DNA from: Bacteroidota bacterium
GTDB lineage: Bacteria; Bacteroidota; Ignavibacteria; Ignavibacteriales; Ignavibacteriaceae
Assembly: GCA_021831685.1 (NCBI GenBank)
Contig: JAKBMG010000092.1
Location: forward strand, 34,514 to 98,513
Direction of reading: 5' to 3'
DNA: 64,000 bases
Positions 1 through 8,989 of the stretch are shown here, piece after piece (position 1 is the first letter of the stretch; each line of letters begins with the position of its first letter). The notes under the pieces are model-generated. The model worked only from the letters and a program-made list of their open reading frames with translations, was not told the origin of the DNA and did no database searches. Both the position numbers and the translations under genes were made by a program.

Positions 1-602
1 TAATGAAGAAGAGTTTTTTTCATTAGTCATTTTATTCTCCGATTTATGAAACAATGATTTTTTATTGTTTTTAATATAATAATTTCCCTACATAAAATAA
101 TTTTTTTAATTGTTGACGATGTTTCGTTTATAGATAATTTTTTTAGGGAATAGTTAAAAACCAAAATTTATTCCTCATTTTTATTGTAAGGTGCCATTAG
201 TGCTATGCATAGAAAAATCTGTTTAAGATGCTACTTATGTGAATGAGAGTGTGCCATTTTTGTCACACTATTTTTTTTGCAATATTTAGGTAAGGTTTAT
301 AAGCTTGGTGGAGGCTTGGCATAGGCTTGTTACAGGCCTGGTAGAAATTGGGAAAATTTAAGCAAAAAACAGGGGGGAAAGACTAATGTGTGACAAAAAT
401 GGCAAACGAGGGGAGAGTATGACGAGTAACGAGTTACAAGTGATCGAAAGGATGATGGAAGAATAAAATTGTGGGCAATTCTCCAACATTTCATTATTCC
501 ATCTGGTTTTCCAGAGGAGTTATTAGAGGTGCCCTTTATTTATTTAATTGTTATTTTCGGATGTGTAATTTTTTATAAAAGAAAAATCTATTGATAATTG
601 AA
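1..602. other. Intergenic leader region before tetR
   Basis: No convincing gene is seen in the first 602 bases, which are very AT-rich. The stretch holds copy A of a dispersed structured element (162-427, listed separately). Downstream of the element is a short unassigned segment leading into the tetR start. Confidence 0.6.
162..427. repeat. Dispersed structured intergenic element, copy A
   Basis: About 266 bases align along their length with 42083-42350 at moderate identity. Inside are perfect 17-nt inverted arms, 252-268 (TGCCATTTTTGTCACAC) and 388-404. Between them lie four consecutive 11-nt units at 301-344 of the form AGGCYTGNNNN, followed by AAATTGG. The arms are internal to the conserved block, since similarity extends about 90 nt left and about 20 nt right of them, so they are not simple transposon ends. 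It could be a structured RNA, a regulator-binding array or a decayed non-autonomous element. Strand of transcription is unknown. Confidence 0.75.
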
Positions 603-1184
603 ATGGAAAAAGAAAGAAAACTTCAAATAATTAAAGCAGCAGATAAACGTTTCGCAAAACATGGGTTGAATAAGACCACCCTTGATGAAATTGCCCGCGA
701 TTTAAGGATAGGCAAAGCGACTATCTATCATTATTTCAAATCGAAAGATGAACTTTTCTATGCTGCCCTTGATTGGGAGGCAACACAGTTATTAGACGAC
801 ATAAAAAATCTTTTTAATGGCCAAGAGAGTGACTTAAAAATTCTTTTTACAGAATATTTGAATTACAAAGTGACAGTCCATCAAAAATACAGATTGATTT
901 ATGAAACGCTTTTGAATTTATTAAAAGAAAATATTTTTGAGCAAGAATTAAAGTTTGCAAAGAGTCTTTTTAGCAAGGAGGAAGAATTATTAAACTCAGC
1001 ATTAACAGACGCTTATTTAGAAAAGAAAGAAACGGTTAATACATCGTTAGGTTCATTTTGGGTTAATCAAAGTTGGGGACTTTTGTTTACTGATAAGATA
1101 AGCCAGATTACTGGTAATGAAAAATACCAAGCTACAAAAGAAATTTTATTAGGGGTATTAGATAACTTTTCAGGTAAAAAGTAG
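603..1184 (+). CDS. TetR/AcrR family transcriptional regulator
   Basis: A 193-aa DNA-binding repressor of the TetR family. The N-terminal helix-turn-helix is clear: an ADKRFAKHGLNKTTLDEIA helix pair followed by GKATIYHYFKSKDELF, the family's recognition-helix signature. The remaining ~130 residues are helical and would form the ligand and dimer domain, which is too variable to predict a ligand. The track starts at a TTG at 591; the in-frame ATG at 603 (MEKERK) is preferred, although no strong Shine-Dalgarno is seen. It stands alone, convergent with phoU, with no adjacent efflux pump, so its target is unknown and may be its own promoter or a distant operon. Confidence 0.9.
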   Translation: MEKERKLQIIKAADKRFAKHGLNKTTLDEIARDLRIGKATIYHYFKSKDELFYAALDWEATQLLDDIKNLFNGQESDLKILFTEYLNYKVTVHQKYRLIYETLLNLLKENIFEQELKFAKSLFSKEEELLNSALTDAYLEKKETVNTSLGSFWVNQSWGLLFTDKISQITGNEKYQATKEILLGVLDNFSGKK

Positions 1185-1212
1185 AGAAAAAATTATCCCC
1201 GTACTTTGCAGT

Positions 1213-1938
1213 CTACAAATTATTTTTAATTTCAATTTCGTCGTCATCATCATCTTCATCGGGGTTATCTTCCATGATGAACTTTTCATATTTATGCTTA
1301 ATCATTTGCGCTTCAACGATAAAGTAAACATCTTCGGCAACATTTGTAGCATGGTCGCCCAGTCTTTCAAGCTGCCGGGAAATAACTAACAGAGCAACTG
1401 CAGGCTCGATATTGCCGGGGTCTTCCTTCATCAACTCAATTAGGATTTGATGATTCTCGATGTTATAACTATCAATAATTGGATCTGTTTGGATCACCTT
1501 TTGCGCCAGCTTAGGATCATTTTGGATAAAGGAATCAATTGCATTGCGGATCATTTCTTTTACAAGCTTTGCCATTTCGGAATATTTTGTACGTGAGATA
1601 AAATCCGGTTTAGATTTCAGGATAAGAAAGTTTTCGGCAATATTTACGGCAATGTCTCCTATCCTTTCAAGATTTGTATTGATAGTAATTGCAGACATGA
1701 TCAATCTGAGATCCATAGCGACAGGTTGGTTAAGCGCAAATATTTTTTGGCAGATTTTTTCAATTTTCACATCATATTTATCGACCTTGACATCCCGTTC
1801 GATAACAAGCTTTGCAAGCTCATGATCATTCTCATCGATTGCTTTGATTGAAAATTCAACCTGTTCATCCACAAGACTGCACATCTTCAATATTTTCTTT
1901 TTCAATTTTTCTATCTGGATATCAAATTGTCTTTCCAT
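1213..1938 (-). CDS. phoU: Phosphate signalling protein PhoU
   Basis: A 241-aa helical protein made of two PhoU repeats, each with an (E/D)XXXD metal-binding pattern (for example around RIGDIAVNIAE and RLGDHATNVAED). PhoU connects Pst-type phosphate transport with the PhoR/PhoB sensor pathway and restrains phosphate uptake. The C-terminus is an unusual acidic tail (NPDEDDDDDEIEIK), longer than in most PhoU proteins. It lies 23 bases downstream of pstB on the same strand, the normal pst-operon order. Here, however, the upstream permease genes are of the Phn type. An AAGG-like ribosome site precedes the ATG. Confidence 0.95.
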   Translation of the reverse strand: MERQFDIQIEKLKKKILKMCSLVDEQVEFSIKAIDENDHELAKLVIERDVKVDKYDVKIEKICQKIFALNQPVAMDLRLIMSAITINTNLERIGDIAVNIAENFLILKSKPDFISRTKYSEMAKLVKEMIRNAIDSFIQNDPKLAQKVIQTDPIIDSYNIENHQILIELMKEDPGNIEPAVALLVISRQLERLGDHATNVAEDVYFIVEAQMIKHKYEKFIMEDNPDEDDDDDEIEIKNNL

Positions 1939-1961
1939 ATTACACCTTATTTTTTCATGAA

Positions 1962-2720
1962 TTAGCCAAACCTGCCGGAGATATAGTCTTCAGTTTGTTT
2001 GATAGAAGGGTTAGTAAAAATTTTTGTTGTTTTATCGTATTCGATTAGCTCCCCGATATAAAAGAAAGCCGTCTGATCACTAACCCTGGCGGCTTGCTGC
2101 ATATTATGGGTAACAATAACGATAGTATAATTTCTTTTTAATTCGTGAATCAGCTCCTCAATTTTTGCAGTAGCTATGGGGTCAAGCGCGCTTGCGGGTT
2201 CATCCATTAAAACAATTTCCGGCTCAACGGCAAGCGCGCGAGCGATACAAAGTCTTTGCTGCTGACCGCCCGATAAACTTAATGCCGATGAGTTTAATCT
2301 GTCTTTTACCTCATCCCATAAAGCCGCATGAGTTAAAGTTTTTTCAACAAGTTCCTTTAAAGCTTTTTTATTTCTTAGGCCATTTATCTTAGTGCCATAA
2401 ACAATATTTTCATAAATACTTTTAGGAAACAAATTAGATTTTTGAAAAACCATGCCGATTCTTCTTCGCAAGTTAACAACGTCAACGTTTCTGTCGTAGA
2501 TATTTTGTCCGTCTATTATAATATCGCCTTTGATTTTGACGCCGTGAATTAATTCATTCATCCGGTTAATTGTTCTTATAAAAGTAGATTTTCCACATCC
2601 GGAGGGACCAATTAGGGCAGTGACCTTATTTGCCGGGATATCTAAAGAAATATTTTTCAGCGCTTGTTTATCGCCGTAAAACAGATCAAGATTTTTTACC
2701 TGAATTTTTATTTCTTTCAT
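1962..2720 (-). CDS. pstB: Phosphate ABC transporter ATP-binding protein PstB
   Basis: A 252-aa ABC ATPase. Walker A is GPSGCGKS (about residues 38-45), the signature is LSGGQQQR, and Walker B is [14 protein letters not shown]. The wording [31 protein letters not shown] is typical of PstB. It should energise a PstA/PstC phosphate channel in the inner membrane. No pstS, pstC or pstA lies in the window: the gene immediately upstream is a phnE-type permease, 110 bases away. Either pstSCA is elsewhere or this ATPase works with the neighbouring system. No Shine-Dalgarno precedes the start, as is common in this phylum. Confidence 0.93.
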   Translation of the reverse strand: MKEIKIQVKNLDLFYGDKQALKNISLDIPANKVTALIGPSGCGKSTFIRTINRMNELIHGVKIKGDIIIDGQNIYDRNVDVVNLRRRIGMVFQKSNLFPKSIYENIVYGTKINGLRNKKALKELVEKTLTHAALWDEVKDRLNSSALSLSGGQQQRLCIARALAVEPEIVLMDEPASALDPIATAKIEELIHELKRNYTIVIVTHNMQQAARVSDQTAFFYIGELIEYDKTTKIFTNPSIKQTEDYISGRFG

Positions 2721-2776
2721 TTAAGGAGTTTGACCATCAATTAGAGATACAAAAAAATAGTTTCATGCGTTGGGTC

Positions 2777-2803
2777 TTTGGAGTATTGGAGTGATGGAGT
2801 AAT
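2777..2803. repeat. Short GGAGTATTGGAGTGATGGAG repeat motif
   Basis: The phnE-pstB gap carries TTGGAGTATTGGAGTGATGG. Related strings occur in the gaps at 42018-42033 and 59955-60008. It is an internally repetitive intergenic motif of unknown function, lying between two genes of one apparent transcription unit. Confidence 0.5.
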
Positions 2804-2829
2804 ATTCAATACCAAACACTAACACACAA

Positions 2830-3906
2830 TTAATATATCGCTTCGCGAATTTTAGCGCTTACATAATCCATAATCCAAACTACAAAAGCTATCATAATAA
2901 TAATCAGACCTACTTCATGCCATCGAGCTAAACCTTGATATTGCATTAGCATAGTACCGATACCACCGCCGCCGACAAGCCCGATAATAGTTGCCATTCT
3001 AACATTTATATCCCAGCGATAAATTGTAAAAGACAAAAACGGCAGAACGATTTGTGGAACTACTCCGTGCCAAACAACTTGAATTTTATTTGCGCCGGTA
3101 GCCGAGATAGCTTCAACCGGACCTTGTTCGATACCTTCGATAGCCTCGGAGTATAACTTTGCATTAGATGCAATAGTATGGACAAGAAGCGCAATCATAC
3201 CGGCAAAAGGGCCAATGCCTACCCATACCGAAAATATAATTGCCCAGATAAGTGGTTCGATTGACCGGATAAAGTTCAAGATAATTCGCAAGACATAATA
3301 AACCGCAAAAGATATTTTATTATCTTTCATTAAATTTCTGGCTGTAAAAAAACTAAGGACGAGAGTGGGTGGAATCGAGATTAAAGTAGCAATTAACGCA
3401 ATATAAATAGTTTCAATCATAGCGAAGAGAGCATCGTCAAATATTCTGAACTGAGGTGTGAACATAGCTCCGAAGAGCCTTTCCGCGCCTGCAATTCCTT
3501 CACTACTAAAAAGCCCGACAATTGAAATTTTTGTAACAATCCATCCTGCAATAAACGTAATATTAAACAACGACCATCCAAAAATTTCCACAGTCCATTT
3601 TGTTGTTTTATTATCTTTTGCAATTCCTAAAAGTTTGCATGAGAGTGATGTTTTGGATAAAGCCCAAAAAGTTCCGATAACGACGCTACCGATAAAGATG
3701 GATAATATTTCATTCCACGAAAACGGTAAATCGCTAAGATTCAGGATAAATTTATAATAGATAGCGCGTTGAACAACAAGAATGAAGTAAAAGACAAAAA
3801 ATATATCTAAAAATATTGCTTTATAAAGATTAAACTTATCAGCTTTTCTCTTCCTATTCGCAATTAATTTTTGCGGATGCAATTCAAGTTCCGGATCTAA
3901 AATCAT
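2830..3906 (-). CDS. phnE: PhnE-type phosphonate/phosphate ABC transporter permease
   Basis: A 358-aa integral membrane protein of the binding-protein-dependent permease family. The EAA-type cytoplasmic loop is visible (EAISATGANKIQVVWHGVVPQ), followed by IVGLVGGGGIGTML, characteristic of PhnE. It is about 80-90 residues longer than a typical PhnE, with an N-terminal extension holding at least two additional membrane segments. It overlaps phnC by 4 bases (ATGA) and forms the channel of the PhnCDE importer for phosphonates, phosphite or phosphate. The substrate cannot be read from the sequence; no phosphonate catabolism genes are adjacent. Confidence 0.9.
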   Translation of the reverse strand: MILDPELELHPQKLIANRKRKADKFNLYKAIFLDIFFVFYFILVVQRAIYYKFILNLSDLPFSWNEILSIFIGSVVIGTFWALSKTSLSCKLLGIAKDNKTTKWTVEIFGWSLFNITFIAGWIVTKISIVGLFSSEGIAGAERLFGAMFTPQFRIFDDALFAMIETIYIALIATLISIPPTLVLSFFTARNLMKDNKISFAVYYVLRIILNFIRSIEPLIWAIIFSVWVGIGPFAGMIALLVHTIASNAKLYSEAIEGIEQGPVEAISATGANKIQVVWHGVVPQIVLPFLSFTIYRWDINVRMATIIGLVGGGGIGTMLMQYQGLARWHEVGLIIIMIAFVVWIMDYVSAKIREAIY

Positions 3907-4664
3907 CTTATTTCTACCTCTTCGGCTTCTTCGCCATAAATAGTTCTAAACCAGGTTTCATTAATGTCCGAAGGAGCGCCCTGATAAATTATTTCTCCTG
4001 CTTTAAGCGCAATAACTCTGGTTGCATATCTTCTAACGAGACTAAGGAAATGGAGGTTGCAAATAACAGTGGTTCCGAATTCCTTGTTTACTTTTTCAAA
4101 GTACTGCATAACAGAATTTGAAGTTGCCGGGTCAAGCGAAGCAACTGGTTCATCAGCTAAGAGGAGCTTAGGGCTTTGCATTAAACTTCTTGCAATAGCA
4201 ACACGCTGCTGTTGTCCTCCGCTTAATGAATCAGCTCTAACTTTTGCTTTTTCGCTTATGCCAACGGTCTCTAAACATTTGTAAGCTTCTTTATAAACTT
4301 CGTCGGAATATTTTTCAAGAATAGTATCAAAAGTACTAAGAGATCCGAGCTTACCGTTAAGTACATTTGAAAGCACCGAGCGTCTTTTAATTAAGTTAAA
4401 TTGCTGAAAGACCATACCTATTTGTGCTTTAATTTTTCTTAACTCTTCTCCTTTGATGTGGGTAATATCTTTACCGAGAAAACGGACAGTACCCGAGGTA
4501 GGTTCAATTAAGCGGTTGATACAGCGAAGAAGCGTAGACTTGCCTGAACCGCTTAAACCAATAACAACAAGGAACTCGCCCTCATTGACTCCGAAACTTA
4601 TGCCTTTAAGAGCGTGAGTACCATTATTATAAATTTTATGTAAATTTTGAATTTCTAAAAGCAT
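3903..4664 (-). CDS. phnC: PhnC-type phosphonate/phosphate ABC transporter ATPase
   Basis: A 253-aa ABC ATPase: Walker A GLSGSGKST, signature [10 protein letters not shown], Walker B LLLADEPVASLDP. The segment RCINRLIEPTSGTVRFLG followed by a KIKAQIGMVFQQFNLI region is typical of PhnC. It powers uptake through PhnE with substrate delivered by PhnD. The gene is translationally coupled on both sides, sharing one base with phnD (TAATG) and overlapping phnE by 4 bases. This makes phnD-phnC-phnE one tight operon. Confidence 0.93.
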   Translation of the reverse strand: MLLEIQNLHKIYNNGTHALKGISFGVNEGEFLVVIGLSGSGKSTLLRCINRLIEPTSGTVRFLGKDITHIKGEELRKIKAQIGMVFQQFNLIKRRSVLSNVLNGKLGSLSTFDTILEKYSDEVYKEAYKCLETVGISEKAKVRADSLSGGQQQRVAIARSLMQSPKLLLADEPVASLDPATSNSVMQYFEKVNKEFGTTVICNLHFLSLVRRYATRVIALKAGEIIYQGAPSDINETWFRTIYGEEAEEVEIR

Positions 4665-5590
4665 TACTTCACCAACTTTTCAAATGAAATATGTTGCTGT
4701 TTTAGCAGATCTCTGATGCCATCGTAATCGCTATCTGTAGTTCTAATAAGCCCGGTAATATCGTAAATATCGAACAATGTTTTTTTACCTATTTTAGTGG
4801 AAGCAAAATCAAGTATAGCATTTATCAACTTTTCTTTCATATCTTCATTCATACTTTTTCTAAAGACCCATGGGTCGTTAGGGATATCTTGAGTGAAGCC
4901 AATAATTTTAACCTTTTGAACAACATCAGGGAATTGTTTTAGGACTCTTCCGCGGGCATCCATAACTTCGCCGGTAATTGAATCGGGGGGCGAGTAATAT
5001 GTTGCGCCGGCGTCAACCTGGCGTTGATAGACCATAGTAACGACGTTATCATGGCGCATTGCAAAAACTGTTTCGCTGGGTTTTATTCCTTTACTTTCGA
5101 GCAATGATTTTGGTAAAAGGTAACCTGAAGTAGAAGAGGGATCTACGTACGCCATAGTTTTACCATTAAGATCGGCGAGGGTGTTTATGCCGGAATCGTA
5201 TCGGGTAATAATTTGACCTTTGTAAGTTGTTTGATTTCCTTCGCGGACAACTCTTAACTTTGCCTCAGCTCCGTATTTAGCATTAGCCATCAAATAAGAA
5301 AAGGTGTTAATAGCTGCAATATCGCATTTGTCTGACCCAAATGCTTCAACAACGGCAATGTAGCTTGCGGGAACAGCGGTTGTAAAATACCATCCGGTTT
5401 TGTTATGTAAATAATCAGTCAAAGCCGTCGCATTGAAAGAAATTCTATTAGCGTCAACAGAAGGGGTAAAATAAATTTTTATCGGATTATTCCTGGTACC
5501 AAGCGCACCTTCATTTAACTGCCTAACAGTTATTGCAATAGTAAAGGCAATTATCGGCGACAGATATATTAGATACTTTAATATTTTCAT
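4664..5590 (-). CDS. phnD: PhnD-type periplasmic substrate-binding protein
   Basis: A 308-aa phosphate/phosphite/phosphonate-binding protein. It opens with a hydrophobic signal or anchor (MKILKYLIYLSPIIAFTIAI), with no lipobox cysteine. The core shows PhnD hallmarks: FTPSVDANRI near the N-terminus, a DIAAINTFSYL stretch, and AYVDPSSTSGYLLPKSLL, which forms the oxyanion pocket. It delivers ligand to PhnE/PhnC. Members of this family bind phosphite, methylphosphonate or inorganic phosphate. The pstB and phoU neighbours favour phosphate or phosphite, but this is inference. Confidence 0.9.
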   Translation of the reverse strand: MKILKYLIYLSPIIAFTIAITVRQLNEGALGTRNNPIKIYFTPSVDANRISFNATALTDYLHNKTGWYFTTAVPASYIAVVEAFGSDKCDIAAINTFSYLMANAKYGAEAKLRVVREGNQTTYKGQIITRYDSGINTLADLNGKTMAYVDPSSTSGYLLPKSLLESKGIKPSETVFAMRHDNVVTMVYQRQVDAGATYYSPPDSITGEVMDARGRVLKQFPDVVQKVKIIGFTQDIPNDPWVFRKSMNEDMKEKLINAILDFASTKIGKKTLFDIYDITGLIRTTDSDYDGIRDLLKQQHISFEKLVK

Positions 5591-5708
5591 ATTTTTTTGC
5601 CGGCAAATATGCTAATTCAATTTGAAGGTTACAAATAGAACTGCTATTTCAAATATTAAATTTTGGTTATTAATTCTTCTAAAGAAAGAAGACTGTAATC
5701 TTCAAAAC

Positions 5709-6737
5709 TCAGTCAAACAGAAATCCGGTTTTGTCCGAATTTAATTTATTTCTTCCGAATCTTTTATAAGCGAGTTCAGTAGCTTCTCTACCTCTCGGAG
5801 TCCGTTGAATAAATCCTTGCTGAATTAAGAACGGTTCATAAACCTCTTCAATGGTACCCGGGTCCTCATTAACGGCTACGGCAAGTGTACCCAAGCCAAC
5901 AGGGCCTCCTTTATATTTTTCAATTATTGCCAAAATGATATCCTTGTCCATTTCATCAAGGCCGTATTCATCAACCTCTAAAGCAGTTAAGGCTTTTTTA
6001 GAAACATCTATATCGATTATTTTTTTGTCATCATAATCGGCAAAATCACGAGTTCGTCTTAGGAGTCGATTTGAAATTCTGGGAGTACCGCGTGAACGTT
6101 TTGCAATTTCAAAGGCGGCATCCTCATTAATTTTCAGGTCAAGGATTTGAGCAGAACGAATAACTATTTTGTTAAGAGTTTCGGCATCGTAATAATCGAG
6201 GCGAAATTTTATTCCGAATCTATCGCGAAGTGGCGAAGTAAGCATACCGGCTCTGGTTGTAGCGCCGACCAAAGTATATTTAGGAAGACTAATTTGCACC
6301 GATCTTGCATTCGGCCCACTATCAATCATAATATCCAATTTATAATCTTCCATTGCGGAATAAAGATATTCTTCAACCACAGGGCTTAGGCGATGAATTT
6401 CATCAATAAACAAGATAGAATTTTCTTCTAAGGTAGTAAGAAGACCTGCAAGGTCGCCGGGTTTTTCCAACACTGGCCCGGATGTAAGTTTGAGTTTTAC
6501 GCCAAGTTCATGGGCGACAATATGAGCGAGAGTAGTTTTGCCAAGTCCCGGGGGACCAGTTAACAGGACATGATCAAGCGCCTCACCTCTTTTTTTAGCA
6601 GCAGAGACGAAGACATTAAGATTATCCGTAATTTTAGTTTGTCCGACGAATTCAGACAATCTTAATGGGCGAAGAGATTGTTCGTACTTTTTCTCTTCTT
6701 CATCCGGTTCAGGATTTGTGGAGGCTGATTTTCTCAT
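5709..6737 (-). CDS. ruvB: Holliday junction branch-migration helicase RuvB
   Basis: A 342-aa AAA+ motor that drives branch migration of Holliday junctions with RuvA. Visible features are Walker A GPPGLGKT (residues 61-68), Walker [10 protein letters not shown], the sensor region [18 protein letters not shown], and the C-terminal winged-helix phrase [21 protein letters not shown]. Length is standard. No ruvA or ruvC lies next to it; the downstream gene on the same strand is phnD, 118 bases away, and probably unrelated. Confidence 0.97.
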   Translation of the reverse strand: MRKSASTNPEPDEEEKKYEQSLRPLRLSEFVGQTKITDNLNVFVSAAKKRGEALDHVLLTGPPGLGKTTLAHIVAHELGVKLKLTSGPVLEKPGDLAGLLTTLEENSILFIDEIHRLSPVVEEYLYSAMEDYKLDIMIDSGPNARSVQISLPKYTLVGATTRAGMLTSPLRDRFGIKFRLDYYDAETLNKIVIRSAQILDLKINEDAAFEIAKRSRGTPRISNRLLRRTRDFADYDDKKIIDIDVSKKALTALEVDEYGLDEMDKDIILAIIEKYKGGPVGLGTLAVAVNEDPGTIEEVYEPFLIQQGFIQRTPRGREATELAYKRFGRNKLNSDKTGFLFD

Positions 6738-6783
6738 TTAGGTATAATGAATTTGTATATTAAAAAATAAGTTAATAAAAATA

Positions 6784-7878
6784 CTATGCAGCTACAGCTT
6801 TGTTTTTCATCTTAAAATAATGAAGTACAAGAACCATAAGCGTCATGCTAAGGATCATAATTATTGCTGTGCCAATGGTGTTCCAGACATTAAGGCTTTT
6901 ATCAAAAGCGTCGATCAGTCCGGGATTCCAGGCGCTGCCATATAAAATTACCAAATGGACAATATAAATTAGTAAAGTATTTCTTCCGATCAAGATAAAG
7001 ACCCTCGGAATAGTTTCGATCTTAAGAGTAATAAACGAAATTATTGAATTAAGAAATAGAACTATACCCAATCGATAAAAAATTAAGTTCGGGCTAGTGG
7101 TCCAAAGGTAACTTTGATGGTAAGTAAAAATTTCAATTTCATTACCAATTAAAGCTACAATAATAAGAAGCAAACCAGCAAAAGCAAGTTTTAGACTAAA
7201 GCGCGGGTCTTTAAAGACAAGAGGGTGCTTTGCAAGATAACTACCTAGCACACCGCCGGCAATAACATAGCCAACCCATGGGAATAAGGGGAAATTTGAA
7301 CCGCTGCCAGTATAAAAATAACCTGCAATTGGTGCAGGAAAAATCTTTAACCAATTGATTAAACTGAAAGGAGGATACAGTGCAAAAAATATTAAACTAA
7401 CAATTGAAAAGACCAAGTAGTCGTTAACGCGAAATTTTTCAGCAACGTAAGCACAAATCATTAAGAATAAAAGTCCAAAGGCTATAAGATGAAGAACGTC
7501 AACGGCGAAAAAGACATTCCATTGTTCCCGGGTTACATTTGAAAAATTTATGATTGTTGGAGTTGGGTAGCGAAGCAAATAACCTAAGAACAGGAGAAGA
7601 AAGAATCTTTTAATGCCTTTTTTAACACGCGGGTTAGAATGGAAAGGTTCTCCAGCAAGCCTAAAGAGATACATAAAAACGGTTCCGGCGGTAAACATAA
7701 AAATAGGAGCTGTCATTCCTCTCATAAAGAACCAAAAAACAAAAACCGGAGAGTCCATATTGCGGTAATTATTGGAAAGCAGGGCATCAACGGTATGCCC
7801 TTGAACCATTTGAAAAACGGCAAACGCTCTCATTAAATCTATAAAAATAATTCTATTCTTTTTTGGGTTTTGAGTCAT
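6784..7878 (-). CDS. Membrane acyltransferase-like protein (DUF1624/HGSNAT type)
   Basis: A 364-aa polytopic membrane protein with about ten predicted helices. The N-terminus reads RIIFIDLMRAFAVFQMVQGHT, matching the opening of the DUF1624/heparan-alpha-glucosaminide N-acetyltransferase family and related acyltransferase-3 proteins, where the conserved His after the first helix matters. The fragment RNTLLIYIVHLVILYG near the C-terminus is also typical. Such proteins move acyl groups onto extracytoplasmic sugars; the actual substrate here is unknown. It lies 46 bases upstream of ruvB on the same strand but is probably functionally unrelated. Confidence 0.7.
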   Translation of the reverse strand: MTQNPKKNRIIFIDLMRAFAVFQMVQGHTVDALLSNNYRNMDSPVFVFWFFMRGMTAPIFMFTAGTVFMYLFRLAGEPFHSNPRVKKGIKRFFLLLFLGYLLRYPTPTIINFSNVTREQWNVFFAVDVLHLIAFGLLFLMICAYVAEKFRVNDYLVFSIVSLIFFALYPPFSLINWLKIFPAPIAGYFYTGSGSNFPLFPWVGYVIAGGVLGSYLAKHPLVFKDPRFSLKLAFAGLLLIIVALIGNEIEIFTYHQSYLWTTSPNLIFYRLGIVLFLNSIISFITLKIETIPRVFILIGRNTLLIYIVHLVILYGSAWNPGLIDAFDKSLNVWNTIGTAIIMILSMTLMVLVLHYFKMKNKAVAA

Positions 7879-8447
7879 TGCAATAAATTAAATCAAATAT
7901 TGGTTGGTAAAAATAAGTAATTAACTAATAATAATTAAACAAAAATAAAGCACCTTCAGTTTAATCAATATTAGTTTTTTATTCCATTAAATTTAGAATA
8001 TGATTTTGTCAAGCAAGAGTTTCAGCATTTTCATTAAGTGTAATAAATATTTCATTATTGAGAAAGCAATTTTTGCATTCAGAGAATAATTGACATTCAT
8101 CAACATTTGATTGACAAAGCTTTACAATATTCCTTTAGAATTTAACTTTTTTTGTTCTGGGACAAATTAAACTGAAGAAATTAACTCCGGCACATTAATT
8201 GATGAAAGTTACCATCAACTTTGGTTTATGGTTTTAAATTTTTTAATTTAGAATCTATTTGCGGATAATATTCAAGATAATTTTTTCCTTCTCCCAATAA
8301 AATAAAAAGTTTTGGCAATTTGCTTTTAGAAATAAATTAGGTAAATAGTTACGACTTTTAATTCGGCAGCGGTAGAGTGGATTAAAAAATAAATTTTGTT
8401 TAACATCAATTATTAATTTAATTTCCAAAAATATTTAAGAGAGTACC
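7879..8447. other. Intergenic region without recognisable gene
   Basis: About 570 AT-rich bases lie between the divergent acyltransferase-like and Rieske genes. No ORF with recognisable protein sequence, tRNA or strong hairpin was seen. It presumably contains promoters for both directions. Confidence 0.5.
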
Positions 8448-8978
8448 ATGAAAGAAGAAGGTGGCTTAAAAGGATCGTCTCAATTTTCAAGAAGAGGATT
8501 CTTAAAAATATTTTCCGTTTCTTTAGCAGCAATTTCAGGGTTAATATTGGGGATACCTGCTTTAGATGCGATAATCAGCCCAGCATTAAAATCCAGATTA
8601 ACATCATTTTCTAAAGCCGGAAAAATTGGAAATATTCCTGAAGGTTCGCCGGTGAGACTAACAGTTGCATCAAGCGCAAAGGATGCCTATTTAAATGACA
8701 CAGAAATGCACAATGTTTGGGCAATAAAAAAATCCAATTCGGATATAGAAGTATTTTCGCCAATATGCCCGCATCTTGGATGCAGCTATAATTGGGATCC
8801 TCAAAAAAGCCAATTTGAATGTCCATGCCACGGCAGTGTTTTTGCGGAAAACGGGAAAGTAATTTCAGGTCCTGCACCTAGAAGTTTAGACACACTTCCT
8901 ACGAAAATTGAAGGAGACGAATTATATGTTGAATGGGAAAAATTTCAACTTGGCATTAACAAAAAAGTAAAAATTTAA
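8448..8978 (+). CDS. Rieske iron-sulfur protein of a bc-type complex
   Basis: A 176-aa [2Fe-2S] subunit of a quinol oxidising complex. The start SQFSRRGFLK plus a hydrophobic stretch is a twin-arginine signal/anchor, so the folded protein is exported and remains tethered. The cluster motifs are CPHLGC (Cys107, His109) and CPCHG (Cys125, His128), with Cys112 and Cys127 placed to form the usual disulfide. It precedes the cytochrome b gene by 11 bases and passes electrons from quinol to the c haems encoded there. A GAGAG-type ribosome site precedes the ATG. Confidence 0.95.
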   Translation: MKEEGGLKGSSQFSRRGFLKIFSVSLAAISGLILGIPALDAIISPALKSRLTSFSKAGKIGNIPEGSPVRLTVASSAKDAYLNDTEMHNVWAIKKSNSDIEVFSPICPHLGCSYNWDPQKSQFECPCHGSVFAENGKVISGPAPRSLDTLPTKIEGDELYVEWEKFQLGINKKVKI

Positions 8979-8989
8979 CGGGTAAAAAC

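Noticed and set aside
301-360. Short open frame EAWHRLVTGLVEIGKI in the structured element, similar in copy B
   Set aside because: Has an upstream in-frame stop, no start codon and nonsynonymous changes as frequent as silent ones; the DNA repeat explains the resemblance.
8363-8385. tRNA-like string in the intergenic region before the Rieske gene
   Set aside because: No cloverleaf can be formed and no T-loop motif is present.
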